This document shows, piece by piece, positions 54,753 to 62,917 of a stretch of 64,000 nt of DNA (its first letter is position 1; the number at the start of each line of letters is the position of its first letter). The DNA is taken from NCBI RefSeq assembly GCF_031846415.1, contig NZ_JAVRHT010000014.1, forward strand, positions 1 to 64,000, read 5' to 3'. The notes under the pieces were generated by a model. It was given only the letters and a program-made list of their open reading frames with translations, did no database searches and was not told the origin of the DNA. A program made the position numbers and the translations under genes. The DNA is from Rubrivirga litoralis. Its GTDB lineage: Bacteria > Bacteroidota > Rhodothermia > Rhodothermales > Rubricoccaceae.

Positions 54753-55577
54753 GTGAGCCCGTTCGTCCGCCTCCAGCACGCGATCCCCCAGCATTTTCTG
54801 TCCCGCGCCATCGGTCGGCTCGCGGCGTCCGAGGTGCCGTGGCTGAGCGCCCCGCTCGTTCACCTGTTCGCGAAGGCGTACGCCGTCAACATGGCCGAGT
54901 CCGAGCGGCCGGGGCTCCGCGACTACCGCTCGTTCAACGACTTTTTTACGCGCTCGCTCGCGCCGGGCGCCCGGCCGGTCGACCCGGACCCGAGCGCGGT
55001 TGTGTCGCCGGCCGACGGGGTCGTGAGCCAGTCCGGTGTCGTTGAGCGGGGCGAGCTGATCCAGGCGAAAGGCGTCCGCTACTCGCTCGGCGGCCTGGCC
55101 GATGTGTGCGCAGGGCCGGAGTACGAGGGCGGGGCGTTCGCCACCGTCTACCTCTCGCCGAAGGACTACCACCGGGTCCACCTGCCCGTGGCGGGGCGGC
55201 TCGTGCGGACGGTCGCGATTCCGGGAAAGCTGTTCTCGGTCAACGCCTCGACCGAGGGCGAGGTCGAGGGACTGTTCGCAATCAACGAGCGGCTGGTGTG
55301 CGAGTTCGAGACGGCGTTCGGCAAGATGCTGGTCGTCCTCGTGGGCGCGCTCATCGTGGCCAGCATCGAGACCGTGTGGGACGGCCCGCGCTCGCCCTAC
55401 AAGACGAAGCAGGTCGTCGAGCACGACCGGGCGTTCGAGACGGGCGACGAGATCGGCCGGTTTTTGCTCGGCAGCTCGGTCGTGCTCGCGTTCGAGCGGG
55501 GCGGGGTGACGCTCGACCCGTCGCTCGTGGCCGGCGCCGAGGTGCGGATGGGCGCGCGGATCGGGGAGGGCGCCTAG
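54753..55577 (+). CDS. psd: Phosphatidylserine decarboxylase
   Basis: 274 residues with a GTG start directly after CCCCGCCC. VVSPADGVVSQSGVV, YHRVHLPVAGRL and GKMLVVLVGALIVASIETVW fit the family. The self-cleavage site is LGSSVVL instead of the more common LGST; the Ser that becomes the pyruvoyl group is kept. It makes phosphatidylethanolamine at the inner membrane. Length is that of the proteobacterial-type enzyme. Confidence 0.93.
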   Translation: MSPFVRLQHAIPQHFLSRAIGRLAASEVPWLSAPLVHLFAKAYAVNMAESERPGLRDYRSFNDFFTRSLAPGARPVDPDPSAVVSPADGVVSQSGVVERGELIQAKGVRYSLGGLADVCAGPEYEGGAFATVYLSPKDYHRVHLPVAGRLVRTVAIPGKLFSVNASTEGEVEGLFAINERLVCEFETAFGKMLVVLVGALIVASIETVWDGPRSPYKTKQVVEHDRAFETGDEIGRFLLGSSVVLAFERGGVTLDPSLVAGAEVRMGARIGEGA

Positions 55578-55693
55578 CCCGCCCCGCCCTCGCCGAGCGG
55601 AATGCTCGTCCCGCCCCGCCCACAGAGTCGCCCGGGCGGGGCGGCGCGTCGGCTGCGGACGTGGCAAGCCGTGTCCCACCGAGCGCCGACACC

Positions 55694-55718
55694 GCCCCGC
55701 CCTCGCCGGGCGGGGTGG
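55694..55718. terminator. GC-box inverted pair at convergent ends of psd and the epimerase
   Basis: CCGCCCCGCCC and GGGCGGGGTGG with a short loop form a stem with one G-T wobble, between the two stops. The same class of structure occurs at 42799-42830. Confidence 0.5.
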
Positions 55719-55719
55719 C

Positions 55720-56682
55720 TCAGGACGCCTCGCGCTCGCGGAACCAGGCGACCGTCTGCTCCAGCCCGTCGCCCACCCTCACCGTCGGCTCCCAGCCGAG
55801 CACCTCGCGCGAGTGCGACACGTCGAGGACGCTCCGCTGCTGCTCGCCCGGCTTGGCCGGCCCGTGCTGCTCGGCCGCGCCCGCGCCCGTGTGGCGGTTG
55901 ATGTGGCCGAACAGCTCGTTCACGTCCGTCTCGACGCCCGTCCCCACGTTGAACACGCCCGAGCCGTCGAGGGCGAGGCCGGCGACGAACGCGCGGACCA
56001 CGTCGCCCACGAACACGTAGTCGCGCGTCTGCGTGCCCGGTCCGTTGATGGTCACGCCCTCGCCGCGGAGGAGCCGCTGGCTGAAGATGGCGACCACGCC
56101 GGCCTCGCCGTGCGGGTTCTGGCGCGGGCCGTAGACGTTGCCGAAGCGGAGCGCCGCGTAGGGGAGCCCGTACGTCTGCTCGTAGAACCGGAGGTAGTGC
56201 TCGCTCACGAGCTTCGTGATCCCGTACGGCGACATCGGCCGCGTCGGGTGGCTTTCCGGTTGTGGGCCGCCGCCGTTGACGTCGGGGTCCGGCTCGCCGT
56301 AGATCGCCCCGCCCGTGGACGCGAACGCCACTTTTTGCAGGCCGTTCTGGCGCCCGGCCTCCAGGAGGTTCAAGAACCCGAGCACGTTGACGTCGGCGTC
56401 GAAGACCGGGTCGGCCACGGACCGGCGGACGTCCATCTGAGCCGCGAGGTGGCAGAGGGCGTCGAACCGCTCGCGCTCGAACAGCGCCGGCACCTCGTCC
56501 GAGCGGACGTCGAGCTCGTGGAAGGTGGCCGCGTCCGGCACGTTCTCCACCACCCCGCCCGAGAGGTCGTCGAGGACGTGGACCCTGCAGCCCTCCTCCA
56601 CGAGCCGGTCGGCGACGTGGGAGCCGATAAAGCCGGCGCCGCCGGTGACGAGGACTTTCTTACCTGCGAACGAGAAGGCCAT
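55720..56682 (-). CDS. NAD-dependent nucleotide-sugar epimerase (GalE-like, extended SDR)
   Basis: 320 residues. VLVTGGAGFIGSHVADRLVE (Rossmann motif), CHLAAQMDVRRSVADPVFDA, VAFASTGGAIYGEP and SPYGITKLVSEHYLRFYEQ (Tyr-x3-Lys) define the family; VTINGPGTQTRDYVFVGDVV is the substrate-binding segment. Probably a UDP-glucose 4-epimerase or UDP-glucuronate family member. The substrate cannot be told from sequence. The start is preceded on the coding strand by CCACCCCGCCCC. Confidence 0.87.
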   Translation of the reverse strand: MAFSFAGKKVLVTGGAGFIGSHVADRLVEEGCRVHVLDDLSGGVVENVPDAATFHELDVRSDEVPALFERERFDALCHLAAQMDVRRSVADPVFDADVNVLGFLNLLEAGRQNGLQKVAFASTGGAIYGEPDPDVNGGGPQPESHPTRPMSPYGITKLVSEHYLRFYEQTYGLPYAALRFGNVYGPRQNPHGEAGVVAIFSQRLLRGEGVTINGPGTQTRDYVFVGDVVRAFVAGLALDGSGVFNVGTGVETDVNELFGHINRHTGAGAAEQHGPAKPGEQQRSVLDVSHSREVLGWEPTVRVGDGLEQTVAWFREREAS

Positions 56683-56797
56683 GCGGGGGCGGGGTGGTGC
56701 GTGAGGGCGGACCTAGAGGGCAAACACAGAGGGCGGGGCGGTGCCGGGGCGCGTGGCCGCCCTGTGGCTCCACCCCGCCCCTTGGGTCCGCCCCAAG

Positions 56798-58051
56798 TTA
56801 CCGGGCCTCGGCGCTCGGGAGGAGGGCGACCGTGCTGAGGCGGCCCGGCGCGAACAGGTCCTCGGCGAGCGCGCGGACGTCCTCGGCCGTCACCGCCTCG
56901 ATCTCGGCGACGACCTCCTCGACCGGGACCTCGCGGCCGTGGACGAGCTCGACCCGCCCCGCCCGCTGCATCCGGTTGGAGAGGCTCTCCAGGCCGAGCA
57001 CGATCGAGCCCTTCAGCTGGTGCTTGGCCCGCGTCAGCATGCGGTCGCTGACCGGGCTCTCAGCGAGCTTGTTCAGCTCGCGCTCGATAAGGACGCGCGA
57101 GCGGTCGACGCGGCTGGCGTCGGTCCCGATGTAGACGCCGACGTCGCCGGAGTCCGTCTGCACGTTGACGAACGAGTACACCGAATAACACCACCCGTAC
57201 TTTTCGCGGATGTTCTGGTTGAGCCGGCTCGACATGCCGCCGCCGAGGATCGTGTTGAGCACCGACAGCACGGTCCGCCGCGGGTCCTGGGCGCCCAGCG
57301 AGCGCGTGCCCAGGACGAGGTGGGCCTGCTGGACCGGCCGCTCGATCGTCACCTCGGCCGGCGCGTAGCCGTCCGCCGGCTCGCGGCTAGAGGGGCGGGG
57401 CGCCCGCTCGAAGCCGTCGAGCAGCCGCTCGACGTGACGGACCACGTCGCGGTGCCGCGCCCGCCCCGCCACGGACACCACGAGCCGGTTGGGCACGTAG
57501 TGCTGGCCGATGTAGCCCTCGAGGTCGGCCTGCGAAAAGGAGCGGACGGTCTCGGGCGTCCCGATGACCGGCCGGCCGAGCGGGTGGTCGGGGTAGAGGA
57601 CGGCCTCGTAGTGGTCGAAGACGTGGTCCTCGGGGGCGTCCTCGTACATCTTGATCTCCTCGACCACGACGTCCTTCTCCTTCTCGATCTCGCGCGGCGG
57701 CAGCGTGGGCTCCGTCACCAAGTCGACGACCGTTTCGAGCGCGCGCCCCAGGTGCTCGTCCAGGCCGCGGGCGTAGAAGCACGTGTGCTCCTTCGTGGTG
57801 AAGGCGTTGAGGTAGCCGCCGACCGACTCCATCCGCTGGTTGATCAGGTACCCGCGGCGCCGCCGCGTGCCCTTGAACACCATGTGTTCGATAAAGTGCG
57901 TGATGCCGCCCTGTGCGGGCCGCTCGTCGCGGCTCCCGGCGTCAACCCACGCCCCGACGGCGACGGAGTGGACGGACGGGACGCTCTCGGTGAGGACGCG
58001 GACGCCGTTGTCGAGGACGGTCCGCTGGAATCCTGGCGTGATCTCGGGCAT
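56798..58051 (-). CDS. M16-family zinc peptidase
   Basis: 417 residues from ATG 58051. His52-x2-Glu55-His56 (THFIEHMVFKGT) is the inverted zinc motif, with the downstream Glu in VVVEEIKMYEDAPEDHVFDH. LVLGTRSLGAQDP and GGGMSSRLNQNIREKYGWCYSVYS are the partner half. Resembles the mitochondrial-type processing-peptidase/PqqL group; cytoplasmic since no signal is seen. The reading frame stays open far upstream (to 62413), which is a GC-content effect. Confidence 0.93.
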   Translation of the reverse strand: MPEITPGFQRTVLDNGVRVLTESVPSVHSVAVGAWVDAGSRDERPAQGGITHFIEHMVFKGTRRRRGYLINQRMESVGGYLNAFTTKEHTCFYARGLDEHLGRALETVVDLVTEPTLPPREIEKEKDVVVEEIKMYEDAPEDHVFDHYEAVLYPDHPLGRPVIGTPETVRSFSQADLEGYIGQHYVPNRLVVSVAGRARHRDVVRHVERLLDGFERAPRPSSREPADGYAPAEVTIERPVQQAHLVLGTRSLGAQDPRRTVLSVLNTILGGGMSSRLNQNIREKYGWCYSVYSFVNVQTDSGDVGVYIGTDASRVDRSRVLIERELNKLAESPVSDRMLTRAKHQLKGSIVLGLESLSNRMQRAGRVELVHGREVPVEEVVAEIEAVTAEDVRALAEDLFAPGRLSTVALLPSAEAR

Positions 58052-58122
58052 GCAGTCTGGTTTTTCCCGCCCGATGCGCGGGCGGGGCGGCCGGTTCCAC
58101 CCCGCCCCGGCTTTCGCGCGGT

Positions 58123-59583
58123 CTACTGCCCCGCCCCGCCCCGCTCGCCGGCGAGGGCGGCGCGCGCGCGCTCCAGGCCGTCGACGGCCTGCCGGCGGTT
58201 CGGCGCGCGGTCGAGGGCGCCCTCGAAGGCGGCGACGGCCTCGTCGTAGCGGCCGAGGTCGAGGAGCGTGAGCCCGAGCGCCTCGTGCCCCATCACGACG
58301 GGCGACGGCGGGCCGAACGTGAGCGGGGCGGCGGCCTCGACCTCTGAAGCCTCGCGGAGCAGGGCCATCGCGGCCTCGTCGTCGCCCTCGGCGCGGCGGA
58401 GCGACGCCTCGATCTGGAGCGCGGCCACGCGGTCGGTCCAGCGGGCGCCCGGCTCGTCGGCGAACGCGGCGATCGCCTCGTGCGCCTTCCGCGCGGTGCC
58501 GGGCTCGGCGTACCGCGTCGCCAGGAGGCCCGCGACGAAGGCGTCGTAGACGTTGTCGAACTCGAAGGACTTGTCGCCGACGATGAGGTTCGGGTCGCCG
58601 CCCTCCAGCGCTTCCAGCGCGCGCATCCGGGCCAGGTGAGCGAGGGCCGTCTCGTCGGGGTCGTCGCCGCCGAGCGCCACGGCGTGGTCGTAGAGGCCGC
58701 GGGCGAGGGCGGCGTCGCCGAGTTGGGTCGCGGCGTAGTGCCACCACCAGAGGGCGTGCCAGCCGTGGCCGCCCAGCGCCTGCCCCTTGCGGTCGGTGTT
58801 CGCCTTGGCCGCCTCGAAGCTCCGGCGGTTCATCTCGGCCGTCTCCTCCCACATCCCCAGCGCGAGGGTTATGTGGCTCGGCATGTGGAGCGCGTGGCTC
58901 GCCGCCGGCGCCACGTCGGCGTAGACGCGGGCGGGGCGGAGCCCGAGCGGGGCGTGGACGGGGTCGTCGTAGGCGTGGATGAGGTAGTGGGCCGCGCCCG
59001 GGTGCCGGGGCCGGGCCGCAAACACCTCCTCGGCGACGGCGGCGGCCTCCATGTAGGTCGCGACGTCGCGGCCTTCGTGGGCCGTTCCGAGAAGGGCGAG
59101 CGCGTAGAACGCCTGGGCGTCGAGGTCGTCGGGGAAGCGCGCGGCGAGGTCGCGCATGGCGAGCGCGTAGGCGTCGTCGCGGTCCTCCTTGGCGCCCTCC
59201 TGAACGAACAGCGACCGCAGCGTCATCAGGTACGCTTCCTCGCGCGGGGTCACGCCCGAGAGGTCGAGGCCGAGCCCGACGTCCCGCACAAGGTCCTTCC
59301 CCAGCGCGGCGAGGGCCGCGTCGCGGTCCTGGCGCTGCCAGACCGGGTGGTTGTGCGTCATGGCCTCGCCCCAGGCCGCCATCGCGAACGCTGGGTCGAG
59401 GCGGCGGGCCTCCTGGAAGGCCTCGCGGGCGTCGTCGTACTCGAAGCTGTGGAGGAGCAGGACGCCGCGCAAAAACGGCTCCTGCGCCTCGGGCGCGCCC
59501 GAGTTGGGGAACGTCGTCTCGCCCAGCTGGGCGGCGGCGGGGAGCGCCCACAGCAGGGCGACGGCGGCGAGGAGGCGGGGCAT
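58123..59583 (-). CDS. Exported TPR protein
   Basis: 486 residues from ATG 59583, directly after CCCGCCCCGCCC on the coding strand. Signal peptide LLAAVALLWALPAAAQ. FEYDDAREAFQEARRLDPAFAMAAWGEAMTHNHPVW, AAHYLIHAYDDPVHAPLGL, HALHMPSHITLALGMWEE and GRYDEAVAAFEGALDRAPNR show TPR repeats with a conserved His-rich stretch typical of a Bacteroidota/Planctomycetota TPR family. Function unknown. Confidence 0.83.
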   Translation of the reverse strand: MPRLLAAVALLWALPAAAQLGETTFPNSGAPEAQEPFLRGVLLLHSFEYDDAREAFQEARRLDPAFAMAAWGEAMTHNHPVWQRQDRDAALAALGKDLVRDVGLGLDLSGVTPREEAYLMTLRSLFVQEGAKEDRDDAYALAMRDLAARFPDDLDAQAFYALALLGTAHEGRDVATYMEAAAVAEEVFAARPRHPGAAHYLIHAYDDPVHAPLGLRPARVYADVAPAASHALHMPSHITLALGMWEETAEMNRRSFEAAKANTDRKGQALGGHGWHALWWWHYAATQLGDAALARGLYDHAVALGGDDPDETALAHLARMRALEALEGGDPNLIVGDKSFEFDNVYDAFVAGLLATRYAEPGTARKAHEAIAAFADEPGARWTDRVAALQIEASLRRAEGDDEAAMALLREASEVEAAAPLTFGPPSPVVMGHEALGLTLLDLGRYDEAVAAFEGALDRAPNRRQAVDGLERARAALAGERGGAGQ

Positions 59584-59620
59584 GGGCGGGGCGGGTTGAG
59601 GACCACCCCGCCCTCGTCTC

Positions 59621-59672
59621 GGGCGGACCCAAAGGGCGGACCCAAAGGGCGGACCCAAAGGGCGGACCCAAA
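59621..59672. repeat. 13-bp tandem repeat, four copies of GGGCGGACCCAAA
   Basis: Four perfect copies, followed by a GC-box word (GGGCGGGGTGG). The unit itself begins like the GC box. Confidence 0.9.
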
Positions 59673-59754
59673 GGGCGGGGTGGCGGAGAGCATACGCCCC
59701 GCCCCGCCCCCTCGTGCCCGTGTGGCAGAGCCTCATCTACCCGCCTCGCAAGCC

Positions 59755-59778
59755 GTAGCGGCGTTGCATGCAACGCCG
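59755..59778. repeat. GTAG-headed 20-bp perfect palindrome, copy 2
   Basis: Identical over 24 bases to 36640-36663: GTAG, CGGCGTTGCA and TGCAACGCCG. Confidence 0.88.
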
Positions 59779-59831
59779 GCGTTAGCCGCCTGCCCACGTC
59801 CCCACAAAAAGGCCCCACCCCGCCCGCGCAG

Positions 59832-59891
59832 TGGCGGGGCGGCGAAGGGCGGGGCGGCGAAGGGCGGGGCGGCGAAGGGCGGGGCGGCGAA
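59832..59891. repeat. 15-bp tandem repeat, four copies of GGGCGGGGCGGCGAA
   Basis: The first copy has one mismatch, the other three are perfect; a partial fifth follows. Each unit contains a full GC-box word, so the array shows how GC-box copies can multiply. Confidence 0.9.
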
Positions 59892-59989
59892 GGGCGGGGG
59901 AAGAACGACGCCCGACAGCACTCCCACCCCGCCCCCGCGTTCACGCCCCGGGGCACCCGCCCCGCCCCCGAACCTTTTCCCCCCGCCCC

Positions 59990-61147
59990 TTGGCCAGTCT
60001 CTACGTCCACGTCCCGTTCTGCTCGCAGCGGTGCGTCTACTGCGACTTCTACTTTGTGACCACGCAGCGGGACGAGGACGCGTTCGCGCGGGCGGTCGAG
60101 ACCGAAGCCGGCATCCTGGGCCGCGAGTTCCGCGACCTGGGGCCGCTCGATACGCTCTACCTCGGCGGCGGCACGCCGTCGCTCTTGTCGCCCGAGGCGC
60201 TCGCGCGCGTGCTCCAGTCGGCCCACGACCACTTCGACACGTCCGCCCTCGCCGAGGTGACGGTCGAGGCCAACCCCGAGGACCTGGGCGGGGCGGGCGG
60301 GGCGGCGTGGCTCCGGGCGGCCCGCGACCTCGGCGTGACGCGGCTGTCGCTGGGCGTGCAGTCGTTCTACGATGACGACCTCGCGTTCATGAACCGCGCC
60401 CACGACGCCCAGCAGGCCGAGGCCGGTGTCGAGGCCGCCGTCCGCGAGATCGGCGACGTGTCGGTCGACCTCATCTTCGGGATCCCCGACCAGCCGTTCG
60501 AGCACTGGGGCGCCAACCTGGAGAAGGCGCTGCGCCTGGGCGCCACGCACCTCTCGACGTACAGCCTGACGGTCGAGGAGAAGACGCCGCTGTTCAAGAT
60601 GGTCGAGCGGGGCGGGGTCGTCCCCGAGGGCGACGAGGCGCTCCGCGAGCGGTACCTGTTCACGCGCCGCTACCTCGAAGAGCGCGGGTTCGAGCACTAC
60701 GAGGTCTCGTCGTTCGCGCGGCCCGGCCACCGGAGCCGCCACAACGAGGGCTACTGGACGCACCGGACGACGCTGGCGATCGGGCCGAGCGCGCACTCGT
60801 TCTGGCGCGAGACGCGGAGCCGCGCCTGGCGCTGGGCCGACGTCGCCAACCTCGGCCGGTGGCAGGGGCTGCTGGCCGCCGGCGAGCAGCCGGTCGAGTG
60901 GCGCGAGCACGTCGGCCCGGACGAGCTGGCCGACGAGGCCGTGCTCCTCGGGCTCCGCCGCCTCGTCGACGGCCTCGACCTCGACGCGTTGGCCCGCGAC
61001 TACGGCGTCGACCTGCTCACCGACAAGGCGGCCGCGCTCGCGGCGCTCGAAGGGGCCGGGCTCGTCGAGGTCTCGCCCCGGCGAGTCCGCCTCACGCCCG
61101 AGGGCGCCGTGCTCGCCGACGCCGTGGCCCTCAAGCTCGTGGGCTAG
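59990..61147 (+). CDS. hemW: Radical-SAM haem chaperone HemW
   Basis: 385 residues with a TTG start at 59990 (ASLYVHVPFC), right after CCCCGCCCC. The cluster motif is Cys11-x3-Cys15-x2-Cys18 (CSQRCVYC) with the following CDFYF. YLGGGTPSLLS, GVQSFYDDDLAFMNRAHDA and DLIFGIPDQPFEHW are diagnostic for HemW rather than HemN. It delivers haem to membrane enzymes. An open frame to 59831 encodes repeat-derived residues only. Confidence 0.92.
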   Translation: MASLYVHVPFCSQRCVYCDFYFVTTQRDEDAFARAVETEAGILGREFRDLGPLDTLYLGGGTPSLLSPEALARVLQSAHDHFDTSALAEVTVEANPEDLGGAGGAAWLRAARDLGVTRLSLGVQSFYDDDLAFMNRAHDAQQAEAGVEAAVREIGDVSVDLIFGIPDQPFEHWGANLEKALRLGATHLSTYSLTVEEKTPLFKMVERGGVVPEGDEALRERYLFTRRYLEERGFEHYEVSSFARPGHRSRHNEGYWTHRTTLAIGPSAHSFWRETRSRAWRWADVANLGRWQGLLAAGEQPVEWREHVGPDELADEAVLLGLRRLVDGLDLDALARDYGVDLLTDKAAALAALEGAGLVEVSPRRVRLTPEGAVLADAVALKLVG

Positions 61148-61174
61148 TTTGCCCGCCCCCCACATCCGAGACAC

Positions 61175-61681
61175 ATGCGCCGATCCGCTACCCTGACGGC
61201 CCTCGCCGCGCTCGCGGTGGCCGCCCCGCTCGCCGGGTGCGCCCAGGACGACGAACCCACCGCCCCGCCCGTCGCGCGCCCGTCGATCCCGTTCGAGGTC
61301 GAGGGCCGGCTCAGCTTCGTGCGCGGCGCCGACACGCTGCGCACGATCGACGTCGAGATCGCCGACACCGACTCGACGCGCCAGCGCGGCCTCATGGAGC
61401 GGACCGAGATCCCGCCCGAGACGGGCATGCTGTTCGTGTTTCCCGGAGCGCAGCAGCAGGCGTTCTACATGGCCAACACGCCGCGCTCGCTCGACATCCA
61501 GTTTTACGGGCCGGACTCGACGCTCCTCAACATCGCCCACGGCACGACGCCGTACTCGACCGACAACGTGCTCTCCGACGGGGCCGCCCAGTTTGTCGTC
61601 GAGGTCCCCGCCGGGTACAGCCGCCGGCTCGGGCTCGTCGAGGGCGACCGGATCACGTGGTCGGCGGGCGGGGCGGAGTAG
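61175..61681 (+). CDS. DUF192 lipoprotein
   Basis: 168 residues with lipobox PLAGCAQ. DTDSTRQRGLMERTEIPPET, GMLFVFPGAQQQAFYMANT and PYSTDNVLSDGAAQFVVEVP are the DUF192 core, ending with a beta-rich GLVEGDRITW. Extracytoplasmic small barrel of unknown function. Starts 27 bases after hemW. Confidence 0.88.
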   Translation: MRRSATLTALAALAVAAPLAGCAQDDEPTAPPVARPSIPFEVEGRLSFVRGADTLRTIDVEIADTDSTRQRGLMERTEIPPETGMLFVFPGAQQQAFYMANTPRSLDIQFYGPDSTLLNIAHGTTPYSTDNVLSDGAAQFVVEVPAGYSRRLGLVEGDRITWSAGGAE

Positions 61682-61816
61682 GCGCTCGCCCCGGCGCGGC
61701 GGGAGCCTCCTGCGTCGTCGTGAAGACGCTCGCAAACCGCCTGCCGCCGGCAACGCGTCCGCGCCCGCGCCGTTGGGGGGCCACGACGCGAACGTGCCGT
61801 CCCACGTGGACCGTCT

Positions 61817-61855
61817 GAGCCCGCAGGCCCCGTAAGGCCTGCGGGCTCCCCTTTT
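61817..61855 (+). terminator. Intrinsic terminator after the hemW-DUF192 unit
   Basis: A perfect 13-bp stem, GAGCCCGCAGGCC and GGCCTGCGGGCTC, with a 6-base loop, followed by CCC and TTTT (61852-61855). It precedes the next start (61871) by 15 bases, so the following gene needs its own promoter or readthrough. Confidence 0.85.
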
Positions 61856-61870
61856 ATCACCGCCCCGCCC

Positions 61871-62407
61871 GTGCCGCTCCCCGACCCGCTCCCCGCCCGC
61901 TCCACGGCGACCCTCGACGCCCGCGTCCGCGCCCGAATCGTCCACGACCTCCTCGACGGGGGGCACCACCTCCTCGACGCCCCCGACAGCGGCGCCCTCA
62001 CCGTCCGCGTGACGGTCGACCGCGAGGCCGGAACGCTCCGGCTCGACACCTTCCCAGAGATCGAGGACGAGGTCGAGACGGCCATCGGGTCGGTCCGCGC
62101 CGTCGTGACCGTCGAGGGCCAGCCCGAGGGCCGCTACGACGACGACACCGGCCACATCGAGATCGACGTCCCGCTCCACCTCGACGTCAAGAGCCTCCTG
62201 GCTCGGGACTCCAACGCCGTCATCACGCTCGGGAGCCGGGGCGACGTCGACGAGCCCGGCCTCTCCGGCACCGGCGACCCGTTCGACGCGGGCGACACGG
62301 CCGTGCGCCTCGTTGGGCAGGGGACGTTTGAGGGTGGGAGCCTCGACGGGGCCGCGCTGTGGCTCGTCCTGGAGGGGACGGTCGCGGACGTCAGCGAGGC
62401 TGAGTAG
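61871..62407 (+). CDS. Hypothetical protein
   Basis: 178 residues, GTG start directly after CCGCCCCGCCC. The protein is acidic and beta-rich (LTVRVTVDREAGTLRLDTFPE; AVVTVEGQPEGRYDDDTGHIEID; FEGGSLDGAALWLVLEGTVAD) without signal peptide or recognised motif. Open reading frame, codon bias and position between a terminator and a convergent gene support it. Possible distant polyketide/lipid-binding or SufA-neighbour protein, but I assign no function. Confidence 0.6.
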   Translation: MPLPDPLPARSTATLDARVRARIVHDLLDGGHHLLDAPDSGALTVRVTVDREAGTLRLDTFPEIEDEVETAIGSVRAVVTVEGQPEGRYDDDTGHIEIDVPLHLDVKSLLARDSNAVITLGSRGDVDEPGLSGTGDPFDAGDTAVRLVGQGTFEGGSLDGAALWLVLEGTVADVSEAE

Positions 62408-62427
62408 CTCCACCCGCAGGCACTCGG

Positions 62428-62460
62428 GGCGGGGTGGCCGCCCCGCCCCTCCACCCCGCC
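62428..62460. terminator. GC-box inverted pairs at convergent ends of hypothetical gene and sufA-like gene
   Basis: GGGGCGGGGTGG is followed immediately by CCGCCCCGCCCC and then CCACCCCGCCC, allowing alternative stems. Lies between the stops at 62407 and 62465. Confidence 0.5.
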
Positions 62461-62464
62461 CGTG

Positions 62465-62833
62465 CTACAGGCTGAACGACTCGCCGCAGGCGCACGTCCG
62501 CGTGGCCTGCGGGTTGTCGAAGTGGAAGCCCTTGCCCTCCAGCCCGTCCGTAAAGTCGAGCGTTGTGCCCTCGACGTAGAGCCGGCTCTTGAGGTCGAGC
62601 GCGACGCGGAACCCCTCCAGGTCGACGACCTCGTCGTCCGGGTTGAGCGCGGTGTCCCAGCCCAGGTCGTAGGTCAGCCCCGAGCACCCGCCGGCGACGA
62701 CGGCCACGCGGAGCCACGCGGCCCCCAGGTCTACGCCCTCGCGGGCGGCGACGGCGGCGAGCCGGTGACGGGCGCGCTCGGTGATTCCGAAGGGGGGCGC
62801 TTCCAGAGCAGAGTGGGAGGAGGTCTCAGTCAT
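62465..62833 (-). CDS. HesB/IscA-type iron-sulfur carrier (SufA-like)
   Basis: 122 residues from ATG 62833. VVAGGCSGLTYDLGW holds the first Cys and TCACGESFSL the C-terminal Cys-x-Cys of A-type carriers. It likely delivers Fe-S clusters assembled by SufBCD. It is divergent from sufB, 275 bases away. An extended open frame to 62869 adds a Pro-rich stretch and is less likely. Confidence 0.9.
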   Translation of the reverse strand: MTETSSHSALEAPPFGITERARHRLAAVAAREGVDLGAAWLRVAVVAGGCSGLTYDLGWDTALNPDDEVVDLEGFRVALDLKSRLYVEGTTLDFTDGLEGKGFHFDNPQATRTCACGESFSL

Positions 62834-62899
62834 TGCGGTCGAGTCCAGCGGGCGGGGCGGGTGTGACACGTGCGCTTGGGGGGAAGTTCACCCCCTGAG

Positions 62900-62917
62900 G
62901 GGCCGTCTAGACGGCCC
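62900..62917. promoter_or_regulatory. 18-bp perfect palindrome between sufA-like gene and sufB
   Basis: GGGCCGTCT and its complement AGACGGCCC form an uninterrupted palindrome at 62900-62917. The centre GTCTAGAC resembles the centre GTCTAGGAC of the palindrome at 12747-12767. A GTCTC/GAGAC inverted pair lies further right (62950-62974). This is the best candidate operator for the divergent SUF genes. Confidence 0.55.

Larger units (their letters stand above)
59584..59989. other. 406-base divergent gap with two tandem arrays and a palindrome
   Basis: Between the TPR gene (minus) and hemW (plus). Holds the 13-bp array, a GTAG-headed palindrome, the 15-bp array and GC-box words. No protein-like frame beyond repeat translations. 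Confidence 0.65.

Noticed and set aside
55460..55500. LGSS in phosphatidylserine decarboxylase as a broken cleavage site
   Set aside because: The pyruvoyl-forming Ser is kept and LGSS-type variants of LGST occur in the family.
56798..62413. A single open frame of 1871 codons on the minus strand
   Set aside because: Only the part from 58051 to 56798 is protein-like (M16 peptidase). The rest is antisense to hemW, DUF192 and others and stays open because stop codons are rare at this GC content.
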